DNA of 64,000 bases from Carallia brachiata. Lineage: Eukaryota; Streptophyta; Magnoliopsida; Malpighiales; Rhizophoraceae. The translations under genes were made by a program, and so were the position numbers. The stretch spans positions 62,001 to 126,000 of the forward strand of contig JADCRB010000119.1 of NCBI GenBank assembly GCA_021464245.1, given 5' to 3'. Below, one piece after another: positions 12,635 through 25,843 of the stretch (its first letter is position 1; every line of letters starts with the position of its first letter). A model generated the notes under the pieces. The model searched no databases and was not told the DNA's origin. It worked only from the letters and a program-made list of their open reading frames with translations.

Positions 12635-15600
12635 ATGGAATCGGAGGACGAATTCGATATGCAAGACGCTGCCGAATCGGCCGACGACGATTTCTACAGC
12701 GGTGGCGATGATGCATTCGACAGCGACGATGCCGATGTTGCCGATTACGAGTTCATAGACCACGATTCCGATGATTCCGACGACCTCTTCTCCCATCGCC
12801 ATCAGGTCATTGCTACTTCCTCTACCCCTACCTGTTCCCCTACAACACCCCCCCCCCCGGCGCGCGGGCCTCCTTTTGTTGTATGATCTACAATTTTTTT
12901 TTTCTTTTTCATTCATTAATTTTTTTGCTGGTCACCATCCAACTTTTTTCCTTTCCTTATTATTTATATGTATTTATGTTGCTTTTTTTGCCTTAATTTT
13001 CTGCGTTCTTGATGTATTTACTGGGTGGTCTTCCGAATCTGTGATTGCTTTTTGATATCTGAATTGTTTTGACAAATTTGATTTCATCTTCTTTTTATAT
13101 TTGCTTGTCTGTTTCTGGTAATTTTGCTATGATTTGCGCTGAATTAGGCAAGAAAGATACTGAATTTAGCTTCCATTAGTTGAATCTTGTTTGCGGTAAT
13201 CAGTCCTTCGGTTGGTTCTAGATTAGAGTTTCCTTTCCGTTGGTGGAAACTTGTCTTAAAAAAAGGTTTCTTCTTTCTTTGGCAGCAAAACTATGTCATT
13301 TTGGGTGAAGCAGATATTCGTCAGCGTCAGGAAGATGACATTATGAGGATATCCACAGTGCTGTCGATTTCAAAAGTTGCTGCCGGCATCTTGCTCCGCT
13401 ACTACAACTGGTAAGACAACTTCTGAGGACTTACTTCTTACATGCCTTAATCTGTGTTTCCTTAAATCCCATAAAACATTGCGTTCGGTAGTTTCAGACA
13501 TTTGGCTTGTCTTTGAGATGTTATTTTGTATTGCCTATGGGTGTTAGAAGTTTAAAATAGTAAATTCATTATCGGTAACACGGTGGTTACCATGCGTTGC
13601 CTGCATGTTCTGTGGTACTTGCAGGAGTGTCAGCAAGGTGCATGACGAATGGTTTGCTGATGAAGAGAAAGTTCGAAGATCTGTTGGTTTATTGGATAAA
13701 CCAGTTGTTCAATTTCCTGATGGTAGAGAAGTAAGAAGTCCTCATATAACGTCCATTCAGTTATCTCAGATGCTGCACAAATGCTAAATTCATGTACCCA
13801 TTTCTTTGTTATATTGTGGTCCATGTTTTATTTGAACAGATGATTTGTGGGATTTGTTTTGAAACCTATCCTTCCGAGAGGTTGCATGCAGCTGCTTGTG
13901 GGCATCCATTTTGTACTTCATGCTGGGCAGGTTTGTGTCTGCCCTGTCCCCAGGCTTCTTGACTGTCTCCTCTTTCTAAACAAGCATTACTTAATAAAAG
14001 GTTTTGTTTTTTTTTTTTGGGTGGGGGGGGGGGGGTGATGCAAGCTAAGGAAAAAAAAAATGGTTATTAGTCTTCTACAAGAAAGGTGATGAACAAAGGC
14101 TATTGCATCAGCACTGGCAAATTACTTTCTAGAAACAGAGAAAGGCAGAAAGAAAGAAAGAACTGCTTAATCTGTCTGAGAAAACAATATCTGACCTTAT
14201 TATTCTCTTGGTTGAATTAATATATAAAGCTACTTTTAGGTCACTTATTCATTTGCTTTCTATTTCTCTTTCATCTGTTTAGGCTATATCAGCACGGCTG
14301 TTAATGATGGTCCAGGATGTTTGATGTTGCGCTGTCCTGATCCATCTTGTGTTGCTGCTGTTGGTCAAAATATGATCAATATGTTGGCTTCTGATGAAGA
14401 CAAGGAAAAGTATTCTCGTTATTTTGTCAGGTCTTATATTGAAGACAATAGAAAGGTACTAATATGTTTTGAAAGTAAGGCATCTTTCCTTCACACAAAA
14501 AATAAAAGGAAAAAAAATTTAAAAATCATTTTTTGAATTATAAAATTTTAAATTGTCATCATGACTGGAGAGAAATTGTGAATCAGATGTTTTGTTTACT
14601 ATTATGTGTGGTGCTAATCCAGGACCCATGTTGGATTTCCTGATAAACAGATTTACAGAAACGGACTTAATGTGTATGAACACATTTTTAAAGATTTACT
14701 TCGTACCTTTGAGTCAGACTTCGTGTTTGGATAGTGTTACCACTGATTAGTGTGCTAATCATAAATAGAAAGCTTATGCATGTAGAGTTATGGATCTCAA
14801 TCGGTCAATTGTGAGTAGTCAACAGTTTTAATGGTGTTTTCAATTATTTCCCCGAGCTTCTGTATGCATGACTGGGACTGGCCTGTGGATGATGGTCACA
14901 TAGTTATGCTGGTTATTTTATGAAAAGACAACAGCTGGATGTCGTTATGGATTTCTTTCAAGATTCGTCCTTCTTAGTGGCTTTGCTAATGTTGTTTGGT
15001 TTATTTTGTAGACCAAATGGTGCCCTGCTCCTGGCTGTGAGTACGCAGTGGATTTTATTGTTGGCAGTGGAAGCTATGATGTTACTTGCCGCTGCTCGTA
15101 TAGCTTTTGCTGGAATGTGAGTGTCTTAGAATTGTAGATGGTTCTTTTCATGCTTTTGTTTCCTGTTTTAGTCAAATGAATTGTCTTGAATATTTGTTGT
15201 TGTGCACCTAATTGTTCTTGCTATTGTAAATTTGAACTTGCAGTGTACTGAGGAAGCTCATCGTCCTGTTGACTGTGGCACTGTGGCTAAGTGGATATTG
15301 AAGAACAGTGCTGAGTCAGAAAATATGAATTGGTATGCAACATGTTTCTAATAATGTTTTTGTTTTTATTTTTATTTTGGTGTTATTTGGTGGCTGAAAT
15401 GCTGATTGATAGATGAGATGTGTTAACTATGGCACTAATCAGGAAATAAGGGAAATTTTTTTTTTAGGGCCCATTAAGTGGTCTGCACAGCTGTTGTCTG
15501 TTGAAATAGTTCACTGTTCACTCATGTCTGCATGTATGTAGATAGCCGCTAAACCCTTCCTTGGCTCCTTTGACACCTAGGATTGGACGTTGAAGCTGTA

Positions 15601-18600
15601 ATTGTGCTATGGTTGTCATTCACACCCCCACATCTTCTTGTTTTTACAATCTCATTCATCTACCTTATGTTGTTATGAGACCAAAGTGCATGCAATTGGT
15701 TGTCAAAAGATTAGATGTTGGACTAAAAACAGAAATATATAAATGCTGGGACTTTGTGAACAATCTAATAAGAAGAATTGCTTGAGCGTTGAGTCAGTGA
15801 GACTTTGTGAGTAATTTTATTTTTTTCCTAAGTTAATGTTTTGCTTGCTCAACTGGTTCCTAGACTGACCAGGGAAACATGAGTAGCATTTCTTGTCCCT
15901 GTGGATCTGTATTCTTGGTTTGTTTAAGCTTCATTGGAAGAAAGCTTTTGTGTTAGGGATTCATGTGTTCTTGGATGTGCCTGGGCATATCCTTTCTAGG
16001 ACCAATGCCCTTTTGTACACTACAAGGAGGCCTACGTCTCACTGATACTTGGAATATTTATTTTCACCCTAATTTTATTGTTTTCCTGTTGAATTTCAGG
16101 ATTTTGGCTAATTCTAAGCCATGTCCAAAGTGTAAGCGACCAATTGAGAAAAACCAAGGCTGCATGCATATTACGTGCACACCACCTTGTAAATTTGAGT
16201 TCTGCTGGTAAGTTTGTGGGCAAGTTGTAGGGTCTCTCTCTCTCTCTCTCTCTCTCACGCGCGCGCGCCCTCCAACCCACTCTGGACTGGATGTAAATCC
16301 AAATTTGTATTTGCAAAATTCTCTCACTTGATCCATGTTGTTCTTATTTTAACTGCTTTAGCATGTATGAATATGTTTACAGGCTGTGTCTTGGCACATG
16401 GTCAGAGCATGGAGAGAGCACTGGTGGGTTTTATGCCTGCAATCGTTATGAGACAGCAAAGCAAGAGGGATTGGTAAGTGAAGAGATCTAGGTGATTTAT
16501 ATCATCATTTATGCATGCATTCTGATGCTTTGTTTGGTCTCGTATACTTATTTCATCTTCTTTCCCATGCACAGTATGACGACGCTGAGAAGCGAAGAGA
16601 AATGGCTAAAAACTCTCTGGAGAGATACATGCACTATTACGAACGATGGGCAACTAACCAATCAGTAAGTCAAGTTTGTGAATGAACTTCTGGTACTGAA
16701 CAATTCTAAATTAGATTCTGAGCTCTTTTCCTGTGCACCTTTTTTGCAGTCCAGGCAAAAAGCGCTTACTGACCTACAGCGAATGCAAAATGTAGAAGTA
16801 AGCATAACCCTTTTTTCTTTAAGTTACTTCTCATTTAGTGATGCTGGTGTATTAATTCCATTGGCTGGCGATCGGTGTTGCTGACCTAGAATGCTCATAG
16901 ACCATCGGCTGATGCTTTTCAGGCTTTTAAAGTTTCTATCATCTGAAAAGAAAGAGAGAATTCTGTCTGGCCTGAATCATCGTTACTCTAGGATTTGCCC
17001 CAATTCATTATTTGATGAAGCCAAATATGATAATGCAATTTCAGTTGGGGAACTCTATTGAGCTTAGAGCTTATTGAATTTGGCTAACTTGGGTTGCCCA
17101 ATCTGATGTGTATCTCCTGGTCTTGAGTATACCCATCAATTTTAACTAAACAGGGCCAGACATGACCTCTTTGTGAGTCTTTTGCCGGTCATGATTTTTC
17201 TATTTCTTGGTTAGATTGGATTCTTCGTGAAACTGAAAAAAGACCCCGTTATAAGGTTTGTGCTGGGGATGTAAACCATTCAAAAATTTGTTTATGCCTC
17301 TCTTTTTATTTTTTGGGACCCGTTTGACTTGCTTTGTAACTTTTTTTTTTCGGTCAAATGACTTTCTTTGTAACTTTTGGAACTTGATGATTGCATGCCT
17401 TTGTTAGCTTGAGAAGCTGAGTGACTTACAGTGCCAACCTGAGTCGCAGTTGAAGTTCATTATAGAGGCCTGGCTACAGGTGAACAGCTAGTCACCGTTA
17501 TAGATTTTTTTTTATTACTGTTTAATGTCTTATAACTAAATTTTCTCTTTTTCCAGGTAGTGGAATGTCGGCGAGTTCTGAAATGGACTTATGCATATGG
17601 ATATTATCTACCTGAACATGAACATGCCAAGAGACAGTTCTTTGAGTATTTGCAAGGTTGGTCATGTTTTTTGAAGTGATTTGTCGTCAAATTTATGAAC
17701 ATGGTCGTATTTTTTTTGCACACTGCAGGGGAAGCGGAGTCTGGACTGGAAAGACTTCATCAGTGTGCTGAGAAGGAGCTTCAGCTTCATCTTGTTGCTG
17801 AAGGCCCGTCAAAAGATTTCAATGAATTCCGCACAAAACTTGCAGGACTGACCAGGTGATTTTTACCCAAATTCTGGAATAATGATATATGTCTGGATGT
17901 TAGATTTTAAACCTAACTTTCTGACTGAATCTACAAAGACAATTGAAAAGGAATTATTTTTTAAAATTTTTTGTTTCATTCAGCTGATTATTTGACGCTG
18001 AAATAATTTATTTTCTGTCCTTGAGGGGACATCCTAGTGGTCAGACTTTATACCTTTAGAACACCTCTATTATATAAATCTCGGGTTTTAATCCTAAGAA
18101 AGGGGGAGTAGGATTTATGAGAATGGGAAGAGTTATCCCTACTGTGTAACTCGTAGCCCAATAAGCCTACTAATGGACAAAAAAATAAATAAATAATTCA
18201 TTTTCTTACTGAAAAGAGTAGATTTTTCTTATACCGTGCTAGGAATATTATATGGTGATAATCAGAATGAGTTTGTTGTGGAGAAAAATTGTTTTTCATA
18301 ATGTTCTTTTAATAGTTATTTGGGGATTTTAAAGGCATGTAGCATTGCAATCTATCTCTGTGAGGTTTGGAAATGTTGTTAGATTTGTGATTATGCAGTT
18401 AATAACTTGAAAAATGCATGATAGCAACTATTGTGAACTCCTTTGCCACACATATCACCTGGCACATATACCCATTCCTTGCGGCTTAGTAAATGTGTTG
18501 GTTCATAGTTAATGGCTTATCTCTAATCTTTTGTGTGGGTGGTCGCAGTGTGACTCGGAATTACTTTGAGAATTTGGTCCGGGCTTTAGAGAATGGCCTA

Positions 18601-18822
18601 TCAGATGTGAATTCCCATGGTGCCTGCAGCAGGACGGCAAACTCAAAGAGCTTGGGTGGTGGGAACAGCAGGGGACGGGGTGGGCAAGGGAAGGGCTCAA
18701 CATCCAGATCAAGTGGCCCTAGTAGAAACATGGACGACACGAGCCACTGGTCCTGTGAGCATTGCACCTTTGCTAATGTCAGGTCAGCCACCATCTGTGC
18801 AATGTGTCAGCAACGCCGGTAA
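12635..18822 (+). CDS. Ariadne-type RBR E3 ubiquitin ligase (ARI7/ARI8-like), 15 exons
   Basis: RING-between-RING ligases accept ubiquitin from an E2 onto a RING2 cysteine and pass it to substrate. Exons: 12635-12805, 13286-13410, 13625-13730, 13840-13930, 14283-14455, 15012-15116, 15244-15332, 16100-16207, 16383-16473, 16575-16664, 16750-16797, 17408-17479, 17557-17656, 17729-17855, 18549-18822. All junctions are GT-AG and phases close, giving 589 residues. The N-terminus is acidic ([11 protein letters not shown]). RING1 starts at CGICFE near residue 137, IBR lies about 223-257, and RING2 contains NQGCMHITC with the predicted catalytic cysteine at about 308. The Ariadne helical domain follows. 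The C-terminus carries a RanBP2-type zinc finger (WSCEHCTF, then CAMC). This N-acidic plus C-terminal zinc-finger plan matches the plant ARI5/7/8 group; which member is not certain. No defect seen. Confidence 0.95.
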
Positions 18823-19221
18823 GCCTCATTTCCTAGACCGTTTGGCCACCAAAATAGGCAGTCAATCGGTTGTGCCCCTTTTGCTGTCCAATTGTATTGG
18901 AGAATGCCTTTTGAGCATTTTGAGAGAAGAAGGGGGGAGATGGGGGAAGAGTAAGGAAAGATGAGAGGCTATGGGAAAGTGGACTTCAATAGTTGGCCTC
19001 TTTTCTCCAAGGATCTGGACGGCAAATGAGTTAGGAGAGTGGAAATAGGGAGTGAAAGGGAAAACGATAGAAACTCAGAGTTTGTTGTCTTAGTCTCGGC
19101 GTGGTTATGGGGTTCCGGACAAGATGTATCCATCTGTAATCTTAGGATCATTTATTGGAGTTGCCAATAGAAGATTTGTAGTGCGTGTGCTCGTTGTTGT
19201 AAAAGCTGCCGCTTAGAATGA

Positions 19222-19227
19222 AATAAA
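19222..19227 (+). terminator. AATAAA polyadenylation signal candidate for the Ariadne gene
   Basis: AATAAA lies 400 bp after the stop codon of the Ariadne ligase, within the sequence up to about 19390 that looks like 3' untranslated region. Plant signals are loose, so this is only a candidate. Confidence 0.35.
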
Positions 19228-19795
19228 TGCGCTGTATGTATCATTTGTCCCGGTCTGGAAGGTCACCTACCAGAGGAGGAGGTTGCTTTCAGTTTATGTA
19301 TGTGCATGTATGTAATGTAATCGTTGTTAGTTGCCTCCCAGAAACTTCCATAACAATTTGGATTTTCAGTAATTGAGAGAAAAACCAGAGAGTCTGCTTC
19401 GTAAATGCTTTGCTAGTGTTCTTTGATTATTTGGCTTTGGTATTTGCAAGTTGGATCGTATTACTGCCGTTGCTTTTTTTTTTGTTCCGCCCTTCCTTTC
19501 TTTTGAATGGGGTGGCAAATAGTATCGGTTCACCTCCAAAAACCTAAAGCTTTGTGAAGTGTAGATGGTTCGTTGCCAACGCCCAAGGGTAGCCTAACTT
19601 GTGCGAAAACAGTACGATTATTTTCGGTAAATGAACAACTTACCGGAAAAATTATTGCATGACAAGACGCCTCTGTTTGTTTACTTGTAGAATTTTTATT
19701 TTTTGATCAGTTAACTTAGTGGTTAGAGGCGTTCTGTTAAGGACAAGGGAAGAGGGGGGAATGAACTGTCAAGTAGAGGTTGGAAGGTTCGAACG

Positions 19796-19885
19796 AACTC
19801 TCGTTTAGTCGATTGAAACAAGTATGTTCTAATCATTCAAAACTCTCGTTTAGTCGATTGAAACAAGTATGCTCTAATCATTCAG
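19796..19885. repeat. 45-bp tandem duplication
   Basis: Two adjacent 45-bp copies (19796-19840 and 19841-19885) begin 'aactctcgtttagtcgattg' and differ at about two positions, so the duplication is recent. No gene overlaps it. Confidence 0.85.
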
Positions 19886-22019
19886 GTAAAGCCTAAGACT
19901 TTTTATTTGTAGTTTTGTTCGACACAAAGTGACAGGCTTTTATTGAAAGGCATGATTATGATTTTCAATGATCTCTTTTGAGTCCTCTTCTTTTTCTTTT
20001 CTTTTTTTTTTTCTGTGTTTAATTTTCTTTTAATTAGTCGGGTATTATTGTGAAAGAGCCTCAAGTTTTGGGGCTGGACTAACTTTGGATTTGCCCTCAA
20101 CTTTTGTTGTTTGTTTTTTTTGTTTGAGAATATTGGGTTGGCCCTCATCGAAATTGCAAAGAATTTAGAAAATAGAAGACGACATGAACAAAGCAACCAG
20201 CAAATACTCTTTCATTTGTGCGATTTATAATTTCTTTTTTTCTTATAAATTTTAATTTTATTTTCTATTACTGTCCACAATAAAAATTTATTTTCTCTCG
20301 AAATGAAAATCAAAATCATCCCTCCCCGACTCTCACTCTAAGCCCATAAATAAATAATGAAGCCGGAACCCAACACTAACAAACAGAAGGTATTTGGTCC
20401 TTTAACCAAAAATTTAGAACCTAATCATTGGAGAAAATGCAGTCAGTCAGTTGGTCCTTAACGAAACACTTGCTTCTTCTATAGATACTTACCTGAAAGA
20501 ATGAAATTTGGGACCGGAAGGAAGATTCATTTTTTATTTATTATTTATTTTATTTTATTTAAATATTTATTTTTTTTTGGTATTAAGGAGGCAATTATAC
20601 CATACAGTGAAAGGCAAGAACTATAATTATGTTGCATATAACTGAGGTCATCTAACACCCACTATGTCATGCATAAGGATGAGCCGTACATTAGAAGGAG
20701 GTAAATTCATACAAGCCAACTGGTAGCATTAACCTAAAGTGTACTAACCACTCTGCAACTTGATTTGATTCTTGGAACGCATGAGTAAGGTGGACATGTC
20801 AATCTTTCCGAAGCAGCTCCCTTCACTTAGAAGCAAAGTTGTAGCAAGGGTGATGAATCGGGACTCCCTTTATTTTATTTTATTTTGTTTTATTTTTGAA
20901 TGTGATCGCTGCTACCACTCCTCGAACCCATGACCTTGACAAGAACATGAATGCATTGCCACGAAGGCAATAAGAGAGTGGTATTTTATTTTGTTTTATT
21001 GGTTACCTGGTCTGCAGAGCACAAACATCGGCCAGCCGGTGCAGCCGGGTTGGTTGGACTTGGACGGGAGTGGACTTACTGTTTTGGAATTCGTCTTTAG
21101 ACCAGAATTAGGGTGTTGGGTTTGGGGTGTTGTTTGGTAGCAAAAGGTATCTCTGGGCTCTGGGCCCGAAATACAGGTTGGCTGTAAGATGGCACAGGCC
21201 ATTGGGTGTTAGGTTGAACAGACACCCCTGCTGGCAACAGATTGCTGCTCGTCTATCAACTAAAAAATTTAATTGTAGCCCAGAGGAAAGGCAAATTACA
21301 GTCCTGGCGCACTTGGGCATGGAAAGTTGATGGGCTGCAAATTGAATGCAGCTCGCCCTATCATCTATTAATGTTTTTGTTTTGTTTCATTTTTGCCTGC
21401 CTACCTAACATTCATGAATTGCCCTGGAAGCACAAATGCGTTTATCTGGGTCGCAATGTTATCTTCTTTGGAGATTCAGTTCGCCGGCCCCCCACTATCA
21501 TTTAAAAATTGATGGCTAAGTTGTGTTGGTGGTTGTTGGGCTTAATTTTTTTTTCTGGTTATGTAAGTGTTGGACAACCAATGGCAATTTTCAACTTTTA
21601 AGCATGCTCCAACATACGAGATTTCCCAAGAATTAGCCGACAAGCCCTCGTCTTCGGTAAATAGTAAATGCATACATGAAGCGTTGTTTCACTCACGGCT
21701 CCAATGATATAAGTAAGATTATGGCTGTAAAAATCTGAGCCCTGCTACAGGGCTTCCAAGAACCACCCTCCCCAGGATCATCTCATTCGTTTCCCAACCT
21801 ACATCAGCAATACCCATTGGTGAATTCCGAGCACAAAATTAATCCCTCCATTTAAATGAGGATTCCGAGCACATAACATCACGATAACTTGCAGGCAAGT
21901 CCTCTATCAAATGAGGTCCTTGTAATCTTTGGGCAGTTTTAGCGACTAAAAACCTGTTTGCCAAAATCATCTACGTAAAAATTGATGGCATGAGGCTTGC
22001 CTTCTGGCTTCTACTATGC

Positions 22020-25000
22020 TCATTGAATCCTTTTCGTTCTGTAGACTGTGTACGCCAGTAGCACTGGAATTCCAAGGCCATATACCGGAAAATGGACCAA
22101 TGGGTTCATCTCATATGCTTTCATCAAAGCCCTACAACTCTGTGTCAAAAGCAAATGAGTCAGACTAACAAGACATACATCCCAAACCCAATATAACACA
22201 TGGCTTTATACTAAACCCTTTGATGTTTGGCATATAAAATTTGATCCTATACATGTCCCTATCATCATTAAATTTCACATACAATTCAAATGAGTTTGTC
22301 TACTATACATGTTATATAACTGTATGGCTAATAATTTTTCACATTAGAGTGGGCACTAGTGCCGCAGAATTCAAAGTGCATATTTCACTTGGAGGAAAAA
22401 ATTAATATAAAGATTTCTTTTCCCATCTACTCAAAATAACAGATGACGCATTGTATTGTCAATCGTGCACAGTGATTTGGCCATTCCTATTCCAACCATG
22501 TTGAAGGAGGCAAAAGGCATGATGTTCAAGTGATGACAGAGAGGAAACAAAATTGCTGCTTCCAAACCTCCATGAAGAAAGCAATGAAGCTTTTTTGGTT
22601 CATTCATTTCAAGATGGGACCAAATGATGAACCAGATATAACTGATGAAAGTATTAATGTGTCAGCTAATGATGATGATCTCATGATGTGAACAGACTCA
22701 ACACTCATGGACATATCTTTCAGATTTTGAATGAGAAATTTACCATAAAATGTAAACAACAGAAAATGATGATGATCTCATGATGTGAACACATTCAACT
22801 CATGGACATATTTTTCAGATTTTGAATGAGAAACTTACCATAAAATGTTTCCAACAGATTGCCAAGCAAGCCACCAAAAGGAGTTTCCGAATCCACCTCT
22901 CACCAAAATGAAACTTTGGTTGTCCAACTCTTCGACTACCATATACTGAAAATCTATTACCATCTTGAATAGAAGCATCATCTTCTTTCTTTCCTGAACA
23001 TGAGAGAAAATGTTCCTTGTAGATACTTCTTTCTGCAGCCAATGCCCCGACAACAACTATTGTGGGCAACACCACAAAGAAGAGATGGGGAAGGACAACC
23101 ACCATTATATCAGGAAATCCAACATACTCATGTTTTTCCCAGTTCTTGGAAGTTTTAACAACCCATCCCATGTAGGTCATGTAACCCCTTTCCTTGCCTT
23201 CCATGAAAACTTTACCAATAAACCAGGGACATAATATAAGGTAGAATAAGTATCCTAGAGCACCAAACCATACAAAGTTTAGCCTGCAAAGGTCCTGTAG
23301 AACCCATGCCATACCACTTACAAAGCCTTTCCCGGTGATAAAAGACTTGTAAGAGTAATGCTTATTTGAAAAGGAGAGCAGAAGTTTAGGAATGACAAGA
23401 ATCAACAGCATTGAATACATAGCAGACCAGAATATAGGGAAATACAAGGCAGCCCATTGGCAACCCATCACGACAAATTCTTTCCAAGTCCATGAAATGT
23501 TGGCACTTAAACCATTTATAGAAAAAGGTCTTAATTCACTCAAGGTTGATCTTCCCTTTATGTCAACTACTTCGATTTGCAGCCAATATCTATCAGAAGA
23601 TGGATCCTCAAAGGCTTTATAATTCCATGGAGCTGCATAAAGATATCCCCTTGTCTTCTTCCCTTCAAGCTTCGTCATGGGTGCTTCCATGACCGTGCTA
23701 AATGTTCCAGGTCTTGTTTCATAGATCCTTGCTACAACTGATATAATGGGAGAAACAGAAAACACCAAAGCTCTGACTGTTTCGAAGGATGAGGGGACCA
23801 TATGTTGACACTCATACTCTTGGTGAGATGAAGATGTTGACATGAAGCGAGAGTCCAGTGGAAATGTAGGCAATATAATGGTTTTTTTGGCTCCTGACTT
23901 GAAGTCAATGTCCACATATGAAACATGGCCCCTATCAACAGCCATGATTCGCAGAGCTCTACTCTTCCTCCAATCACCCATCTCCCACTCCCAGAACTCA
24001 TTAACTGGTGGGGCCCTGAATGAGCAGTTTTTATAACCTTCAAAAGGTGATTGATGTATATTCAATTGCACAAAATCCTGGGAGAACAGAAATTTTTGGC
24101 TTGACTGGTGGTGCCTTTTCAAATTCCGACCAAACCTTGTATGTAGGTGCCCGCATAGATAAGCTGATAGAGAATGTTTCAGAAAAATATCTTTCAGGCT
24201 CTTCCGAGCATGTGAGGAGGCTGAGAACGAAAGTGGAAAATGCCCAAAGGCTATCTTAGTTACAGGTTTTTCTGATTGAGAATCCCATTGTGATAGATGT
24301 AAATCTATCTGAGTCAATAGTTCATCCGTTGGATGCCCAAAAAGATTAGTTGGGCCTCGTAAGCCAGCAGACATTGTGCTGTCCAACCCAACAAACAAAT
24401 GTTTCCGGTCACTAGTCTGGAAGATAGATCAAACAGTTATAAATTTGAGTCGCGAGGGGTACCATAAAGGAGAAAAAAAAAAAGAAAAGGTAACTTTTGG
24501 CTACACATAGTGATAATTTGTGATAACAAAAAAAAAAAAAAAAAAGAAATAATAATAACAGCAGGAAAAGGAGTTTCGTCAATTAGATAAGAACTGGATT
24601 TAGGAAGACCTGACGTTGGGTGACTCTGAAAGGGATGAATGACTGACCTCAATAGTGACGCTATTGACATGATCTTGTCTTCCCAGTTGGCCATTAATGC
24701 TGTACTTGGAGTAGAAATCAAAAGAACCACCAAGGAGGGGTACACCGAAAGAATCGTGATTGCCTCTGAGATCATAGAAGATGTTCTTATCAAGTCCACT
24801 TCTTTTCACGACATCTTCCATTACATTCTGGTATTCTGACCATTCATCCTCATTTTCCTTCATTATCAACAAGTCCTTGCTTTTGCCATCTGGTCAAGAC
24901 AGAAGTTTAAAACTTATATTAAAAGAAAAGAACAATCTTTCTTTTGAAGATTCATCCACTACTACACTAGTCATCGTAGTCACTAACAAAGCTCTTCAAC

Positions 25001-25843
25001 AAGGAGAACATGCTGCATTTGGCGCATGAATATACAGTGAATTGGGGCAAAAAAAGGGAAGGAAAAAGGAATACTACATGTCAACAAATAACGATACAGA
25101 CAAACAAGGAGAAGCAGTCAGTAGAAAGGCATAACTTTTGCTCATATTTCCACATAAATTCAGTACAAAGAATCGCAAAGAAAGGGGTCAAAATTATCCG
25201 ATGTACCCCCCTCCCCCAATAAGATTTTCTTCTTTTTTTTTAAAGAAAAAAAAAGGAAAGGAAAGGAAAGGAAAGGAAAGGAAAGGGCTCAAAAGATCAA
25301 GTGAACCCATTCCTTAACCAACCCCCCTCCTCCATCAAAGGTCCCAAAGAAAGAAATAACAATAATAATTTTTAAATTATTTTGTTTGGTTGAAAAAAAA
25401 CAAGAAGGAGGAGGAGGAGGAGGAGGAGTGAAAGAGAGAAGAATACCGGTGAGATCACCAGTGATGAGGACAAGATAAGGATTGATGATGGAAAGAGCAG
25501 TTGGAATATTGGCGTTGAAGTCAAGTGCCCTGTCGGGATGGTGGACGCTGAAGTGCAGATCCGACAGCTGCACCACCCATATCACTGACTCTGACTCTGA
25601 GTCTTCTTCCGACACCTCCTCGATGACCCAACTGCTTCTCCCTCTCCCTTTCTGCGTCTTCTTCGCCGGTCTTCCCGACCACATCATTTCTTCTTCTTCT
25701 TCTTCTTTTACTGATTCCTTCGTAGCATTCAGGGAGACAGAAGAAGTAATAGCTGTGGTGGCGGCGGCAAAAAGGCATAACGACGAGATCAACACCGCCC
25801 ATATCAGCAGCAGCAGCAGCAGCTGAACAACTACAATTCTCAT
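22020..25843 (-). CDS. TMEM62-like membrane metallophosphoesterase (At3g03305-like), four exons
   Basis: Predicted calcineurin-like phosphoesterase with an N-terminal signal/anchor and a multi-pass C-terminal membrane region; the substrate is unknown to me. Exons: 25447-25843, 24648-24889, 22839-24416 and 22020-22139. All junctions are GT-AG, phases close, and the product is 778 residues. Metal-binding motifs are complete: DLH (Asp95, His97), GD (129-130), GNHD (175-178), GHF (271-273) and GHLH (302-305). A hydrophobic segment follows Met1 (residues 3-28), then an acidic stretch EEEEEE. Transmembrane stretches appear from about residue 510 on. The last exon encodes CRALMKAYEMNP, which I recall as the conserved C-terminus of this family. 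The ATG at 25843 was chosen because nothing upstream in frame is an ATG. The donor of exon 3 lies inside a recent tandem duplication. Confidence 0.92.
22668..22857. repeat. ~93-bp tandem duplication covering an exon end and splice donor
   Basis: 22668-22762 and 22765-22857 are near-identical direct copies. On the minus strand each contains the end of metallophosphoesterase exon 3 and a GT donor: TTTATG|gtaagt in the functional copy and TTTATG|gtaaat in the intronic copy. Confidence 0.85.

Larger units (their letters stand above)
18823..22019. other. Ariadne 3' flank and intergenic DNA
   Basis: The first ~550 bp is probably Ariadne 3' UTR. The rest has no supported gene. It holds the 45-bp duplication, T-rich runs near 20000 and 20570, and a segment at 20640-20960 with phrases such as 'cgaacccatgaccttgac' that look like retroelement debris. 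Short open frames at 21100-21500 lack any recognisable domain. Confidence 0.45.

Noticed and set aside
21127..21505. Open frames of 67-87 codons in the Ariadne to metallophosphoesterase gap
   Set aside because: Frames on both strands overlap and none shows a family motif.
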